From positions 36,872-100,871 of the forward strand of contig CAXBCF010000011.1 of assembly GCA_963973975.1 (NCBI GenBank): 64,000 nt of DNA, given 5' to 3'. The notes under the pieces are model-generated. The model made no database searches. It was given only the letters and a program-made list of their open reading frames with translations, and was not told where the DNA came from. Position 1 is the stretch's first letter. Each line of letters begins with the position of its first letter. Shown here in pieces: positions 52,054 through 60,853 of the stretch. Source of the stretch: UBA1494_A sp963973975 (GTDB lineage Bacteria; Bacteroidota; Bacteroidia; Flavobacteriales_E; Vicingaceae). Position numbers and translations under genes: made by a program.

Positions 52054-53889
52054 TCAATTATTGCGTTTAAATTGATGATCGATGTCCTCAATTGGTTGAC
52101 TGATAACAATGATTTTTCCATTGGGTAAACTATAAGGCATTTCACAAGCAAAAAGTTCATCTACCAAACCGTTCATTTCTTCTTGACTAAGTTTTTTCCC
52201 TCTTTTGATGGACATACTTCTAGCTAGAGAGTGAATTAGTTTTTCGCGACTATCATTTTTAACATCCGATTCTCGATTATTAAAATCTTCTAGTAATTTG
52301 TCGAAAAGGCTATTTAAATTCGTGTTTATAGCCTCAGTTGGAACGCCACGAATCTCAAATTTGTTTTTCTCTAGTTGATTAATTTCAAATCCTATTTGTT
52401 CTAAATCAGGAATTAAGCTTTCTAAAATTACTGAATTGGAAGCGCTGAAATCTAATTCTTGTGGAAAGAGTAACTGCTGACTTCCTGCTTTTTTATCTTT
52501 GGTTTGGGCCTTAAGTTTTTCTATTAAAATTCGTTGATGCGCCCGTTCTTGATCGATTAAAATAAAGCCCGAAGTTATTTGACTGAGCAGGTACTTTTTA
52601 TGAAGTTGTATGATTTTTCTTTCTTGAAATGCTTGCTCACCGAAATTTTGCTCATTGTTTTTAGACGATTCAGTTGGAATAACAATCTCTTTTTCTTGGT
52701 AGAGTTTTTCCCAATCACGGTTGACAGGAGTTTCTCGTTTAAAGGGAAAACTTATTTCCTTTTGATTTTCGCGTTTCTGAGATTCAAATGGGTTGTATTC
52801 TGGATCAATCTGAATGTTTGGCATTCGAATAGCCTCGCCCTTTTTTAAGAGGGGAACATTAAAGCTGTTTTCTTGCTCAAAATCTAAACTTGGAGCAATG
52901 TTGTATTTCCCAAGTGCTTGTCTCACAGCCGTTCGAATTATGGCGTAGATGGCACGCTCTTCTTCAAATTTTATTTCCGTTTTTGTGGGATGTATGTTGA
53001 TGTCAATTTTTGCTGGATCTACTTCTAATTGCAAAAAGTAGGAGGGAAACTGGTCTTTGGCTAATAATTCCTCAAACGCATTTTGAACGGCATGGTTCAA
53101 GTAAGGGCTTTTTATAAAGCGCTCATTTACAAAAAAGTATTGCTCTCCTCGCGTTTTTTTTGCAAATTCAGGTTTACCAACAAAACCACTAATCGATACA
53201 ATGTCGGACTCTATTTCTACTGGAACTAAGCGTTGGTTGTACTTATCTCCAAAGATATTGACAATTCGCTGCCTAAAATTTCCTTTTGGAAGCTGATAAA
53301 CCTCGTTATCTTCATTGATCATGTCCATTTTCACTTCAGGATGAATTAATGCTACGCGCAAAAATTCTTCAATGATGTGTTTGGTCTCAATTGGATTACT
53401 TTTTAGGAAATTTCTTCTAGCGGGAATGTTGAAAAACAAGTTCTTAACCGTAATGTTCGATCCAATGGGGCATTGGCAAATCTCTTGACTGATTACTTTG
53501 CTGCCTTCTACAATCAAGTGTGTTCCTAATTCCGAATCGTCTTTTTTACTTTTAATTTCCAATTGAGCCACAGCTGCAATCGATGGAAGCGCTTCCCCTC
53601 TAAAACCCATTGTTCTTATGGAAAACAAATCTTCTACCTTGGTGATTTTTGAGGTTGCATGCCGTTCAATGCACATGCGCACATCGGTTTCTGTCATCCC
53701 TTTGCCATTGTCGATTACTTGAATGAGGTTTTTTCCAGCATTCTTAATGGATAAACTGATGTATGTCGCCTCCGCATCAATGGCATTTTCCAATAATTCT
53801 TTCACCGCAGAGGCCGGACGCTGCACCACTTCTCCAGCCGCAATTTGATTGGCAACTGAATCGGGAAGTAATTGAATTATATCGGGCAT
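52054..53889 (-). CDS. mutL: DNA mismatch repair protein MutL
   Basis: A 611-residue GHKL ATPase that links MutS recognition of mismatches to strand removal. N-terminal motifs are clear: VVQRPASAVKELLENAIDAE, IDNGKGM, TMGFRGEALPSIA and VNERFIKSP. In the C-terminal domain the usual DQHAxxE endonuclease motif reads LIDQERAHQRIL and the last motif LPNGKIIVIS in place of HGRP-type residues, so nicking activity cannot be assumed. A -7 box lies four bases before the ATG. Confidence 0.95.
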   Translation of the reverse strand: MPDIIQLLPDSVANQIAAGEVVQRPASAVKELLENAIDAEATYISLSIKNAGKNLIQVIDNGKGMTETDVRMCIERHATSKITKVEDLFSIRTMGFRGEALPSIAAVAQLEIKSKKDDSELGTHLIVEGSKVISQEICQCPIGSNITVKNLFFNIPARRNFLKSNPIETKHIIEEFLRVALIHPEVKMDMINEDNEVYQLPKGNFRQRIVNIFGDKYNQRLVPVEIESDIVSISGFVGKPEFAKKTRGEQYFFVNERFIKSPYLNHAVQNAFEELLAKDQFPSYFLQLEVDPAKIDINIHPTKTEIKFEEERAIYAIIRTAVRQALGKYNIAPSLDFEQENSFNVPLLKKGEAIRMPNIQIDPEYNPFESQKRENQKEISFPFKRETPVNRDWEKLYQEKEIVIPTESSKNNEQNFGEQAFQERKIIQLHKKYLLSQITSGFILIDQERAHQRILIEKLKAQTKDKKAGSQQLLFPQELDFSASNSVILESLIPDLEQIGFEINQLEKNKFEIRGVPTEAINTNLNSLFDKLLEDFNNRESDVKNDSREKLIHSLARSMSIKRGKKLSQEEMNGLVDELFACEMPYSLPNGKIIVISQPIEDIDHQFKRNN

Positions 53890-53893
53890 GAAG

Positions 53894-53901
53894 CAAAATT
53901 A
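53894..53901 (-). promoter_or_regulatory. Candidate -7 box for the mutL-rhomboid operon
   Basis: The minus strand reads TAATTTTG, matching TAnnTTTG, four bases before the mutL ATG at 53889. This again implies a leaderless or near-leaderless transcript. Confidence 0.5.
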
Positions 53902-53989
53902 TGGTCTGCGAAATTACTCAAATCAGGATGGAATTTTAAGGAAATGACAGTGATAGTAACTATTTAGTCAGGAGAAAAAAACCATTCAT

Positions 53990-54240
53990 TTTCTTTCATG
54001 TCCTTTTTGGTGAGCAAAAAGGACGAAAAAACTCACGGCGTTATAAAATTTCAAGAAAATCTACGCAGTCAACCACCACAGCTAAAAAAAACTCTTCCCG
54101 ATTAAAATCGGGACTCAAACAGTTTTTTAGCTAATACCCTCCCTGCCTGCTTGATTTTTACTAAATTTTCTAAAAGCCGATCATTTCGTTCCATAGAAAA
54201 CATTTTTGTTTCGTTTTACAAAATGATTTCTTAGTTTTCA
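53990..54240. repeat. Hairpin-rich non-coding block
   Basis: No gene is seen. Several strong inverted repeats follow each other: TCCTTTTTG/CAAAAAGGA at 54001-54023 with a five-base loop; a compound hairpin at 54080-54132 with outer arms AGCTAAAAAA and TTTTTTAGCT and inner arms TCCCGATT/AATCGGGA; and ATCATTT/AAATGAT at 54180-54227. The block leads into the ~270 bp repeat to its right. It resembles dispersed intergenic repeats of Bacteroidota genomes, from memory only. Confidence 0.55.
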
Positions 54241-54254
54241 TATAAAGATTATTT

Positions 54255-54527
54255 TGAAAATGAACATTTAATCAATGCTTTGCATTGATATACTTTTCCC
54301 CATGAATAACAAGCAAAAAAAGGAAAGACAGAGAAGCGAAGCGGAACGCCTTTTTTTGATTGTGGTCTTCTCAGCCTGGTATGGATAAAGCGTGGACTGA
54401 GAAGAATTCATTTGGGAAAAGTCTCCTTTTTTTGGTTCGTTTTTTTGGAGAAGCAAAAAAATGAACATGAAAATAAAATATTTTCAAACAAGCACATTGA
54501 TTCAATGGTTAGATATACAGACACTTA
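54255..54527. repeat. Type IX cargo-associated ~270 bp repeat, copy 1
   Basis: Strongly similar over its whole length to 62057-62326. It contains a perfect hairpin ATCAATGC/GCATTGAT at 54271-54289, a second CTTCTCAG/CTGAGAAG hairpin at 54367-54404 with a 22-base loop, and pyrimidine/purine tracts that pair at longer range. The minus strand is open over 66 codons, but the frame shifts between copies, so it is probably not coding. It lies 107 bases downstream of the stop of the secreted protein gene at 54635. Confidence 0.8.
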
Positions 54528-54634
54528 TAAAAAATCTATTAGAAGCTATAAACAAGCAAGTTATACCATTAAAGCATTTTAATGTCTCAACGATATTTTC
54601 TAAAATAAATAGTTTACCGAAAAATCAAACCATT

Positions 54635-56794
54635 CTATTGCTTTACCAATCGAATCACCGCTCTTTTGTTAGCTGCTTGCACCGAGATGATATAAATTCC
54701 TGCTGGTTGGTCTAAAGTAAGGTTTAGAACTTGCGATTGTGCGATGGTTCTTGAATCAATCAATTTTCCTGAAATATCCCTAATTGAAATTTCTGCGTTT
54801 TGATAAACAGCCCCTAGATCTATGGAAAAGTTGCCATTGGTAGGATTTGGGTAGACTAAAAGTGCATCGTCACCAAAACTGTTTTCAACAATTCCTATAA
54901 TTATAATTTGTACACAAGCAGAAGTGTCCACACAACCATTTTCTGTTAACTCAACAGCAAAACTGCCATTGGCTGTCGCAGTGAATGTTTGACCTGTATC
55001 ACCCACGATAAGAGCATTATTATTGCCACAATCTAGCCATTGATAAGTAGCATTTGTGTTATTAGCACTTATAGTTGTTCCTGATGCTGAAGTTGTAAGG
55101 TCTGATACACTATTTATTGTTAAGTTAAGAGTAACCACCGAATCACAGCTAGCTGCATTGACTAAAGTATCCTTATAGTTACCGCTTGTAGTGTAGGTAA
55201 TGTTGTTAGCATTCCAGGTATAGCTCTCACAAGCCGTCACAGTATCATTTGTGGTACTATTATATATTGTTAAATTAAGAGTAACCACTGAATCACAGCC
55301 GGCGGCATTGACTAAAGTATGCCTTGCAGTGTTATTGCTTGAAGTGTAAGTTACACTATCAATCCAAGTTAAAGAATCACAAGCGGTTCGAACATCTGTG
55401 ATCCTCGATACACAATTTTTAAAGAGGTAGGCAGATCCTGCATTAGAACGGAAAGCCCCTCCTGTTGTATCATGATCTTCCCAAATAGCACCCACTATGG
55501 CATAATCTCCTGAAATTGCTACAGAATAACCGAATCGATCTTGAGCTTCTCTATCTGAAGCTACTAATTTTTGAGCCTCAGTCCAGCTTCCAGCATTATT
55601 TTTAAAGAGATAAGTTGAACCTGCCAAAGTAAGTGTATTGCCTCCTGTTGTATCATGATCTTCCAAAGAAGCACCGACAATTGCATACTCTCCCGAAATG
55701 GCTACTGAAATGCCAAATTGATCTTGAGCTTCTCTATCTGAAGCCACCAACTTTTGCGTCTCAGACCAGGTTCCAGCATTATTTTTAAAAATATAGGCAG
55801 ATCCTGCTGCACTTAGGGAAGCTCCTCCTGTTGTATCATGACTTTCCTGATAAGCACCAACTATCACAATTTCTCCCGAAATCGCTACTGAATAGCCAAA
55901 ATAATCATTAGACCCTCTGTCTGAAGTCACTAGCTTTTGTACTTCCGACCAGGTTCCTGCATTATTTTTAAAGAGGTAGGCTGATCCTGCCTGACTAACG
56001 GAATTTCCTCCTGTTGTATCATGATCTTCCTCTGGTGCACCAACTATCGCATAATCTCCCGAAATAGCTACAGAGTTACCAAAATAATCAACATTACTTC
56101 GGTCTGAAGCCACTAGCTTTTGCACTTCCGACCAGGTTCCTGCATTATTTTTAAAAATATATGCTGCTCCTGCATCACCTCGGGAATTTCCTCCTGTTGT
56201 ATCATGATCTTCAAGAACAGCCCCAACAATCGAATAATCTCCCGAAATGGCTACTGAATAACCAAACCAGTCCCAAACCCCTCTGTCTGAAGCCACCAAC
56301 TTTTGCACCTCAGTCCAGGTTCCTGCTATGTTTTGAAAGATGTAGGCGGAACCTGCATCAGTAAGGGTATTTCCTCCTGTTGTATCATGATCTTCCACAA
56401 TAGCACCAACGATTGCATAATCTCCCGAAATTGCTACTGACCAGCCAAACTCATCACCAGATCCTCTGTCTGAAGCTACCAACTTTTGCACCTCAGTCCA
56501 GGTTCCTGATATGTTTTGAAAGATGTAGGCAGATCCTGCATTACTAACTAAATTTGCCCCTGTTGTGTCATGATCTTCCAACGGAGCACCAACGATTGCA
56601 TAATCTCCCGATATCGCTACTGACCGACCAAATCTATCACCAGCCCCTCTGTCTGAAGCTACCGCTTTAATAACTTCATTCCAGTTTTGGGCAGAAACAG
56701 TATTCATAGTGCTACCTAAAAAAACTAAAGCCAAAACCATAAATGGTTGAAGCAAGTTTCTTAGTTGGTTAACTAAAAGTTGAGGGTTTTTCAT
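54635..56794 (-). CDS. Secreted FG-GAP repeat protein with type IX sorting signal
   Basis: A 719-residue cell-surface or secreted protein. A signal peptide precedes seven FG-GAP (integrin-like beta-propeller) repeats of 61 residues (residues about 46-460), each with FG.SVAISG.YAIVGA and EDHDTTGG-type loops, able to form a seven-bladed propeller. Two short Cys-containing repeats (SCDSVVTLNLTI types) and a Thr-rich linker follow. The C-terminus is a type A type IX sorting domain (LLVYPNPTNGNFSIDLG, then GIYIISVQAANKRAVIRLVKQ region). Ligand unknown; adhesion is likely. Confidence 0.88.
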   Translation of the reverse strand: MKNPQLLVNQLRNLLQPFMVLALVFLGSTMNTVSAQNWNEVIKAVASDRGAGDRFGRSVAISGDYAIVGAPLEDHDTTGANLVSNAGSAYIFQNISGTWTEVQKLVASDRGSGDEFGWSVAISGDYAIVGAIVEDHDTTGGNTLTDAGSAYIFQNIAGTWTEVQKLVASDRGVWDWFGYSVAISGDYSIVGAVLEDHDTTGGNSRGDAGAAYIFKNNAGTWSEVQKLVASDRSNVDYFGNSVAISGDYAIVGAPEEDHDTTGGNSVSQAGSAYLFKNNAGTWSEVQKLVTSDRGSNDYFGYSVAISGEIVIVGAYQESHDTTGGASLSAAGSAYIFKNNAGTWSETQKLVASDREAQDQFGISVAISGEYAIVGASLEDHDTTGGNTLTLAGSTYLFKNNAGSWTEAQKLVASDREAQDRFGYSVAISGDYAIVGAIWEDHDTTGGAFRSNAGSAYLFKNCVSRITDVRTACDSLTWIDSVTYTSSNNTARHTLVNAAGCDSVVTLNLTIYNSTTNDTVTACESYTWNANNITYTTSGNYKDTLVNAASCDSVVTLNLTINSVSDLTTSASGTTISANNTNATYQWLDCGNNNALIVGDTGQTFTATANGSFAVELTENGCVDTSACVQIIIIGIVENSFGDDALLVYPNPTNGNFSIDLGAVYQNAEISIRDISGKLIDSRTIAQSQVLNLTLDQPAGIYIISVQAANKRAVIRLVKQ
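55408..56659 (-). repeat. Tandem 183-bp coding repeats in the FG-GAP gene
   Basis: Seven in-frame units of 183 bases, with the same period in every unit and high similarity between neighbours (for example the EDHDTTGG and GTW.EVQKLV coding parts). This allows copy-number change by recombination without loss of frame. Confidence 0.8.
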
Positions 56795-56867
56795 GAAAGT
56801 AGGATCATTATTAATAAGGTTTCAAATATAAGTAAATCTGATAATTAAGATTTTTTATAAAAGTCCC

Positions 56868-57152
56868 CTATAAATAAAGCATCCAATAGCAAAGAGCAAA
56901 TAAGAGCAAAGTGATGAATGCCAAGCGTACATTCGACTTTTTTTCGAAATTGCTGGTATTCTTATTTCTTTTCCACTTGTCTTTTAAGCGATAGGAGCCA
57001 AAACTGCCTTTTAAGGTACTTTTGCCATTTAATTCGGCTTCAATTCTTTTGTATCGATCATTTAGCTGCTCTTTTTCTTCGTCATAATAGCGAGGCACGA
57101 AGTTGAACTGCTTATTTCGATTGCTGTTGTGTAAGTTTTTGAACAAAATCAT
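56868..57152 (-). CDS. Conserved hypothetical small membrane protein
   Basis: A 94-residue protein of unknown function. The N-terminal part NKQFNFVPRYYDEEKEQLNDR is a conserved Bacteroidota segment, the middle is basic and coil-forming, and the C-terminus is a single hydrophobic helix (LAFITLLLFALCYWML). It lies upstream of the mutL-rhomboid region, where relatives are often found, separated here by the FG-GAP gene and repeats. Confidence 0.75.
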   Translation of the reverse strand: MILFKNLHNSNRNKQFNFVPRYYDEEKEQLNDRYKRIEAELNGKSTLKGSFGSYRLKDKWKRNKNTSNFEKKSNVRLAFITLLLFALCYWMLYL

Positions 57153-57414
57153 TGATTCAAAATTAAGGCTTTTGATTTAATACACTTTATGCATTTGAAA
57201 AAAATGCATAAACGATTAAGAAAATCTGGCATTTTGTAAAAAAGTAAGAGTTCCCAAAATGTTGATTTACTAAATCGGGGTTAACCCAACTAATACAAAT
57301 AGATCAGCGATTAAGTCGCTTCCTATTGTATAAGATGGGTTTAAAAATTATTGGTTTGGTTTTTGTAATACTAAAACAATAAATTCTATTGTGATATAAT
57401 AGATTTAAAAGTTC
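57153..57414. other. Gene-free AT-rich stretch
   Basis: About 260 bases with no gene or clear signal, apart from short A/T tracts; it leads into the long CATAG element. Confidence 0.4.
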
Positions 57415-57747
57415 GTAACTAATTAGTATGCTATTACATTTTATACCCAATATTTAAAACTATAACCACATAGAAGCATAGGTTTAATTTGCATAGAATA
57501 CAGAAAGTATATACATAATAATTCAGTTGCCTTAGACTTAACGTCTACAGCGTCAGCTTGTTTTTTAATAAAGGTAGGTGTTATACATTGATATTTAAAG
57601 CTTTAAAAAATTATCCATTTTGGTATAAAAAGAAATCCATAGAAAATAAATTTTAAACATAGTGGTTGCTATGTAAAGCGAAGCTTCTATGATTTTCAGT
57701 TTTCAAAAGCTATGTTGCTATGTGGTTAAATAAAACTGATTAGTTAC
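57415..57747. repeat. CATAG-type inverted-repeat element, long copy
   Basis: About 333 bases with terminal inverted repeats GTAACTAATTAG and CTGATTAGTTAC (11 of 12 pair). Inside are CCACATAGAAGCATAG at 57466-57481 and CTATGTTGCTATGTGG at 57710-57725 (14 of 16 pair), and a CCATAGAAAAT segment shared with the copy at 49383. Compared with that copy there is an extra ~120 bases after the left arm. No open frame of note; a MITE-like element is likely. Confidence 0.7.
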
Positions 57748-57834
57748 AAAAAATCAACTGTTTATAATTTCCTAAGAAATATGAAGTTCATAGTATAGTT
57801 GACCCTAATTTAGTTTTTTCTAAATGTTATTCTC

Positions 57835-60800
57835 GTGAGATTTTTAATTTTTATTTTCGGCATTCTTGTTTTGCCATTGTTTCTTTCCAATACCAATCCT
57901 CAAAAGTTTGTAAAGGAGCAAGCAATTCCTTTTTTGGATGCCCCATCACCTTGGGCTGATTCTGTTTTTGCACAGCTAAGTTTAGACGAAAAAATTGGTC
58001 AGCTTTTTAACATTGCAGCTTATTCCAATAAGGATGATAAACACATCAAAGAATTAGAGGATTTAATTCAAAATTACCACATTGGTGGCTTAACTTTTTT
58101 TCAGGGAGGACCTATTCGACAGGCTCAACTAACCAATCGCTATCAAGCTTTAAGTAAATTGCCATTGATGATAGCCATTGATGGGGAATGGGGTTTGTCG
58201 ATGCGCCTAGATAGCACTATGAAATACCCTTGGCAAATGACTTTGGGAGCCATTCAAGACGATGAGTTATTGTATAAAATGGGACTTGATGTTGCAGCTC
58301 AGTTTAGAAGAATTGGAGTACATGTCAATTTTGCACCTGTAATAGATGTGAACAATAATCCCAAGAATCCGGTGATTTTTGCCCGCTCATTTGGAGAAGA
58401 CAAAGAAAATGTTGCCCGAAAAGGAATTGCCTACATGAAAGGAATGCAAGATGGAAAATTGTTGGCATGTGCCAAGCACTTTCCCGGTCATGGTGATACA
58501 GACACTGATTCACACATCACATTGCCCATCGTCAATCAAAGTCCCGGAAGAATTGATTCCATTGAATTGTATCCTTTTAAACAACTCATAGGACAAGGAG
58601 TTGGAAGCATTATGTCGGCGCATTTATTTTTACCCCAATTAACTCAATTGACAACAGCTTCTTCATTGAATCCAAGTATTGTAGATACGCTTCTAAAACA
58701 ACAATTAGGTTATCAGGGCTTAGTTTTTACCGATGGCTTAAACATGGGAGGTGTTGCGAAATTTCAAAAATCAGAAGAAATCGATTTGCAAGCATTGTTA
58801 GCAGGAAATGATGTTTTGTTGTTGTCTCAAGATGTTCCAGCAGCTTTTACTAGAATCAAAGCTGCTTTGGCCGATAGCAGTCTTTCTATGAAACTAATTG
58901 ATGATGCGGTCTTGAAAATCTTACGTGCAAAAGAATGGTTAGAACTCCCCAATGAACAAGCAATTCAACTCGACAATTTATACAGCGATTTAAACCGACC
59001 GAAATACCAATTATTGAATCGGAAATTAGTTGAAAACAGTCTGACATTACTGAGGAATAAAAACAACTTAATTCCTATAAAAAAGTTGAAAGATAAGCGA
59101 ATCATGGCTGTTGCATTCACAGAGAAAGGAGTTACTAGCAATGCCTTTCACAACAGCTTGAATTTGTACACCAAAGTAGATACACTTTCTTTTCAAAATT
59201 TACCTGTTTCAGCTCAAAAAAACTTGATGGATACTTTGTTGGATTACGATGAAATCATTGTAAGTATCCACAAATCAAATAAAAATCCTTGGGTGAAAGC
59301 CGATTTAAATACTGAGTATAAAAACTTTCTCAATATTCTTCGCTTAAAAAGAAAGGTGAGTTTGGTTGTTTTTGCCAATGCCTACAGTTTAAAAGATTTT
59401 TTAGCTGCTGAATATGTGGATGCATTGCTTTTAGCTTACCAAAATAGTGAGATTGCACAAGAACTTTCAGCTCAGTTAATTTTTGGAGGAATCAAAGCCA
59501 GTGGAAAGATCCCTGTAAGTATTTCCACTAAAATTCCAATGGGATTGGGTTTGAAAAATGATCAACCTACCATTCGATTAAAATATACCCTGCCTGAAGA
59601 GTTGGGAATTAAGTCGGAAGAATTAGCTCAAATAGATAGCATTGTTAATGAAGGAATTAGAGAAGGAGCTTATCCAGGAGCACAGGTTTACATTGCTAAA
59701 TCTGGAAAGGTGATTTATAATAAGGCCTTTGGAAAACATACCTACGATATTAGTAAGCCCGTTGCCACAAGCGATATATATGATTTGGCTTCGGTTACCA
59801 AAATCACTTCAACCTTGTTAGCCATTATGAAATTGGATGGTGATGGTGAGATTTCCTTGGATGATGAATTGGGAAAGCACTTAAAAATGGTGCGAGGTAC
59901 AGCTTATGAGAAATTGATTCTGCGTGATATTTTGGCACATCAGGCGGGCTTAGCTGCTTGGATTCCATTTTATGTGAAGACTTTGCATCACGGTTTACCG
60001 CGATATGACCTTTACAGTGTTGATTCTTCCAGTGCATATAGTGTTAGAGTCGCCAATGATTTGTACATCAAATCGGAATATAAAGACAGCATTTTTTCAA
60101 GAATTATTTACCGTGCTAAAGTTGAACCTGACAAAGGGTACAAATACAGTGATGTAGGCTATTATTTTTTAAAGGAATTAGTTGAAGTTAAAACCAAACA
60201 AGCCATTCAAGATTACAATCAATCAATTTTTTATGAGCCTTTGGGCATGAATCGAACAAGTTTTTTACCGAGAGAAAAATTTTCTATCAGAGAAATCATT
60301 CCTACTGAAAACGACAAAATTTTTAGGAAACAATTGATTCATGGAGATGTTCACGATCCTGGAGCAGCAATGCTTGGTGGAGTTGGTGGACATGCAGGGC
60401 TTTTTTCATCAGCCAATGATTTAGGCAAATTAATGCAAATGTATTTACAAAACGGCGTTTATGGAGGAGAGCGGTATTTGAAGGAAGAAGTCTTGAAAGA
60501 GTACACCAAATGCCAGTTTTGTGCAGACAGCATTCCAACAAACAAAGAGGAAAATAGGAGAGGAGCGGGCTTCGATAAACCACAGCTTCATGGAGAACCA
60601 GGTCCAACTTGTGAGTGCATTTCCTTTAAAAGTTACGGGCATTCAGGTTTTACAGGAACTTATACTTGGGTTGATCCCGAAGAAGAATTGGTTTATATTT
60701 TTCTGTCAAATCGGGTATACCCTGATGCTAATAACAGTAAATTGGTCAAACTAAATATTCGAACTAGAATTCAAGAGCAGATATACACCGCTGTGAATAA

Positions 60801-60846
60801 TATGAAACACCGAAGTTTGCATTCAACCTTAAATAGGAATCAATAA
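57835..60846 (+). CDS. Glycoside hydrolase family 3 / serine beta-lactamase-like fusion
   Basis: A 1003-residue exported two-enzyme fusion, starting with GTG (RFLIFIFGILVLPLFLSN signal). Residues about 40-370 are a GH3 N-acetylhexosaminidase-type barrel with KHFPGHGDTDTDSHITLP near residue 213 and VFTDGLNMGGV near residue 295; a C-terminal GH3 sandwich follows. Residues about 590-990 are a beta-lactamase/DD-peptidase-like domain with the SVTK nucleophile near residue 652, YKYSDVGYY near 767 and GHSGFTGT near 935. This fits peptidoglycan or muropeptide processing; the fusion is known in Bacteroidota. Confidence 0.9.
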   Translation: MRFLIFIFGILVLPLFLSNTNPQKFVKEQAIPFLDAPSPWADSVFAQLSLDEKIGQLFNIAAYSNKDDKHIKELEDLIQNYHIGGLTFFQGGPIRQAQLTNRYQALSKLPLMIAIDGEWGLSMRLDSTMKYPWQMTLGAIQDDELLYKMGLDVAAQFRRIGVHVNFAPVIDVNNNPKNPVIFARSFGEDKENVARKGIAYMKGMQDGKLLACAKHFPGHGDTDTDSHITLPIVNQSPGRIDSIELYPFKQLIGQGVGSIMSAHLFLPQLTQLTTASSLNPSIVDTLLKQQLGYQGLVFTDGLNMGGVAKFQKSEEIDLQALLAGNDVLLLSQDVPAAFTRIKAALADSSLSMKLIDDAVLKILRAKEWLELPNEQAIQLDNLYSDLNRPKYQLLNRKLVENSLTLLRNKNNLIPIKKLKDKRIMAVAFTEKGVTSNAFHNSLNLYTKVDTLSFQNLPVSAQKNLMDTLLDYDEIIVSIHKSNKNPWVKADLNTEYKNFLNILRLKRKVSLVVFANAYSLKDFLAAEYVDALLLAYQNSEIAQELSAQLIFGGIKASGKIPVSISTKIPMGLGLKNDQPTIRLKYTLPEELGIKSEELAQIDSIVNEGIREGAYPGAQVYIAKSGKVIYNKAFGKHTYDISKPVATSDIYDLASVTKITSTLLAIMKLDGDGEISLDDELGKHLKMVRGTAYEKLILRDILAHQAGLAAWIPFYVKTLHHGLPRYDLYSVDSSSAYSVRVANDLYIKSEYKDSIFSRIIYRAKVEPDKGYKYSDVGYYFLKELVEVKTKQAIQDYNQSIFYEPLGMNRTSFLPREKFSIREIIPTENDKIFRKQLIHGDVHDPGAAMLGGVGGHAGLFSSANDLGKLMQMYLQNGVYGGERYLKEEVLKEYTKCQFCADSIPTNKEENRRGAGFDKPQLHGEPGPTCECISFKSYGHSGFTGTYTWVDPEEELVYIFLSNRVYPDANNSKLVKLNIRTRIQEQIYTAVNNMKHRSLHSTLNRNQ

Positions 60847-60853
60847 AAAACAC

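Noticed and set aside
54268..54468. Minus-strand open frame of 66 codons inside repeat copy 1
   Set aside because: The second repeat copy (62054-62269) has the same N-terminal peptide but a shifted frame at the C-terminal end, the start is not supported, and the DNA pattern is that of hairpins, so I treat both as non-coding.
55408..56659. Regular direct repeats that might suggest a CRISPR array
   Set aside because: The period is 183 bases, the repeats are in one open frame and encode FG-GAP blades; there are no short repeats with unique spacers and no cas genes.
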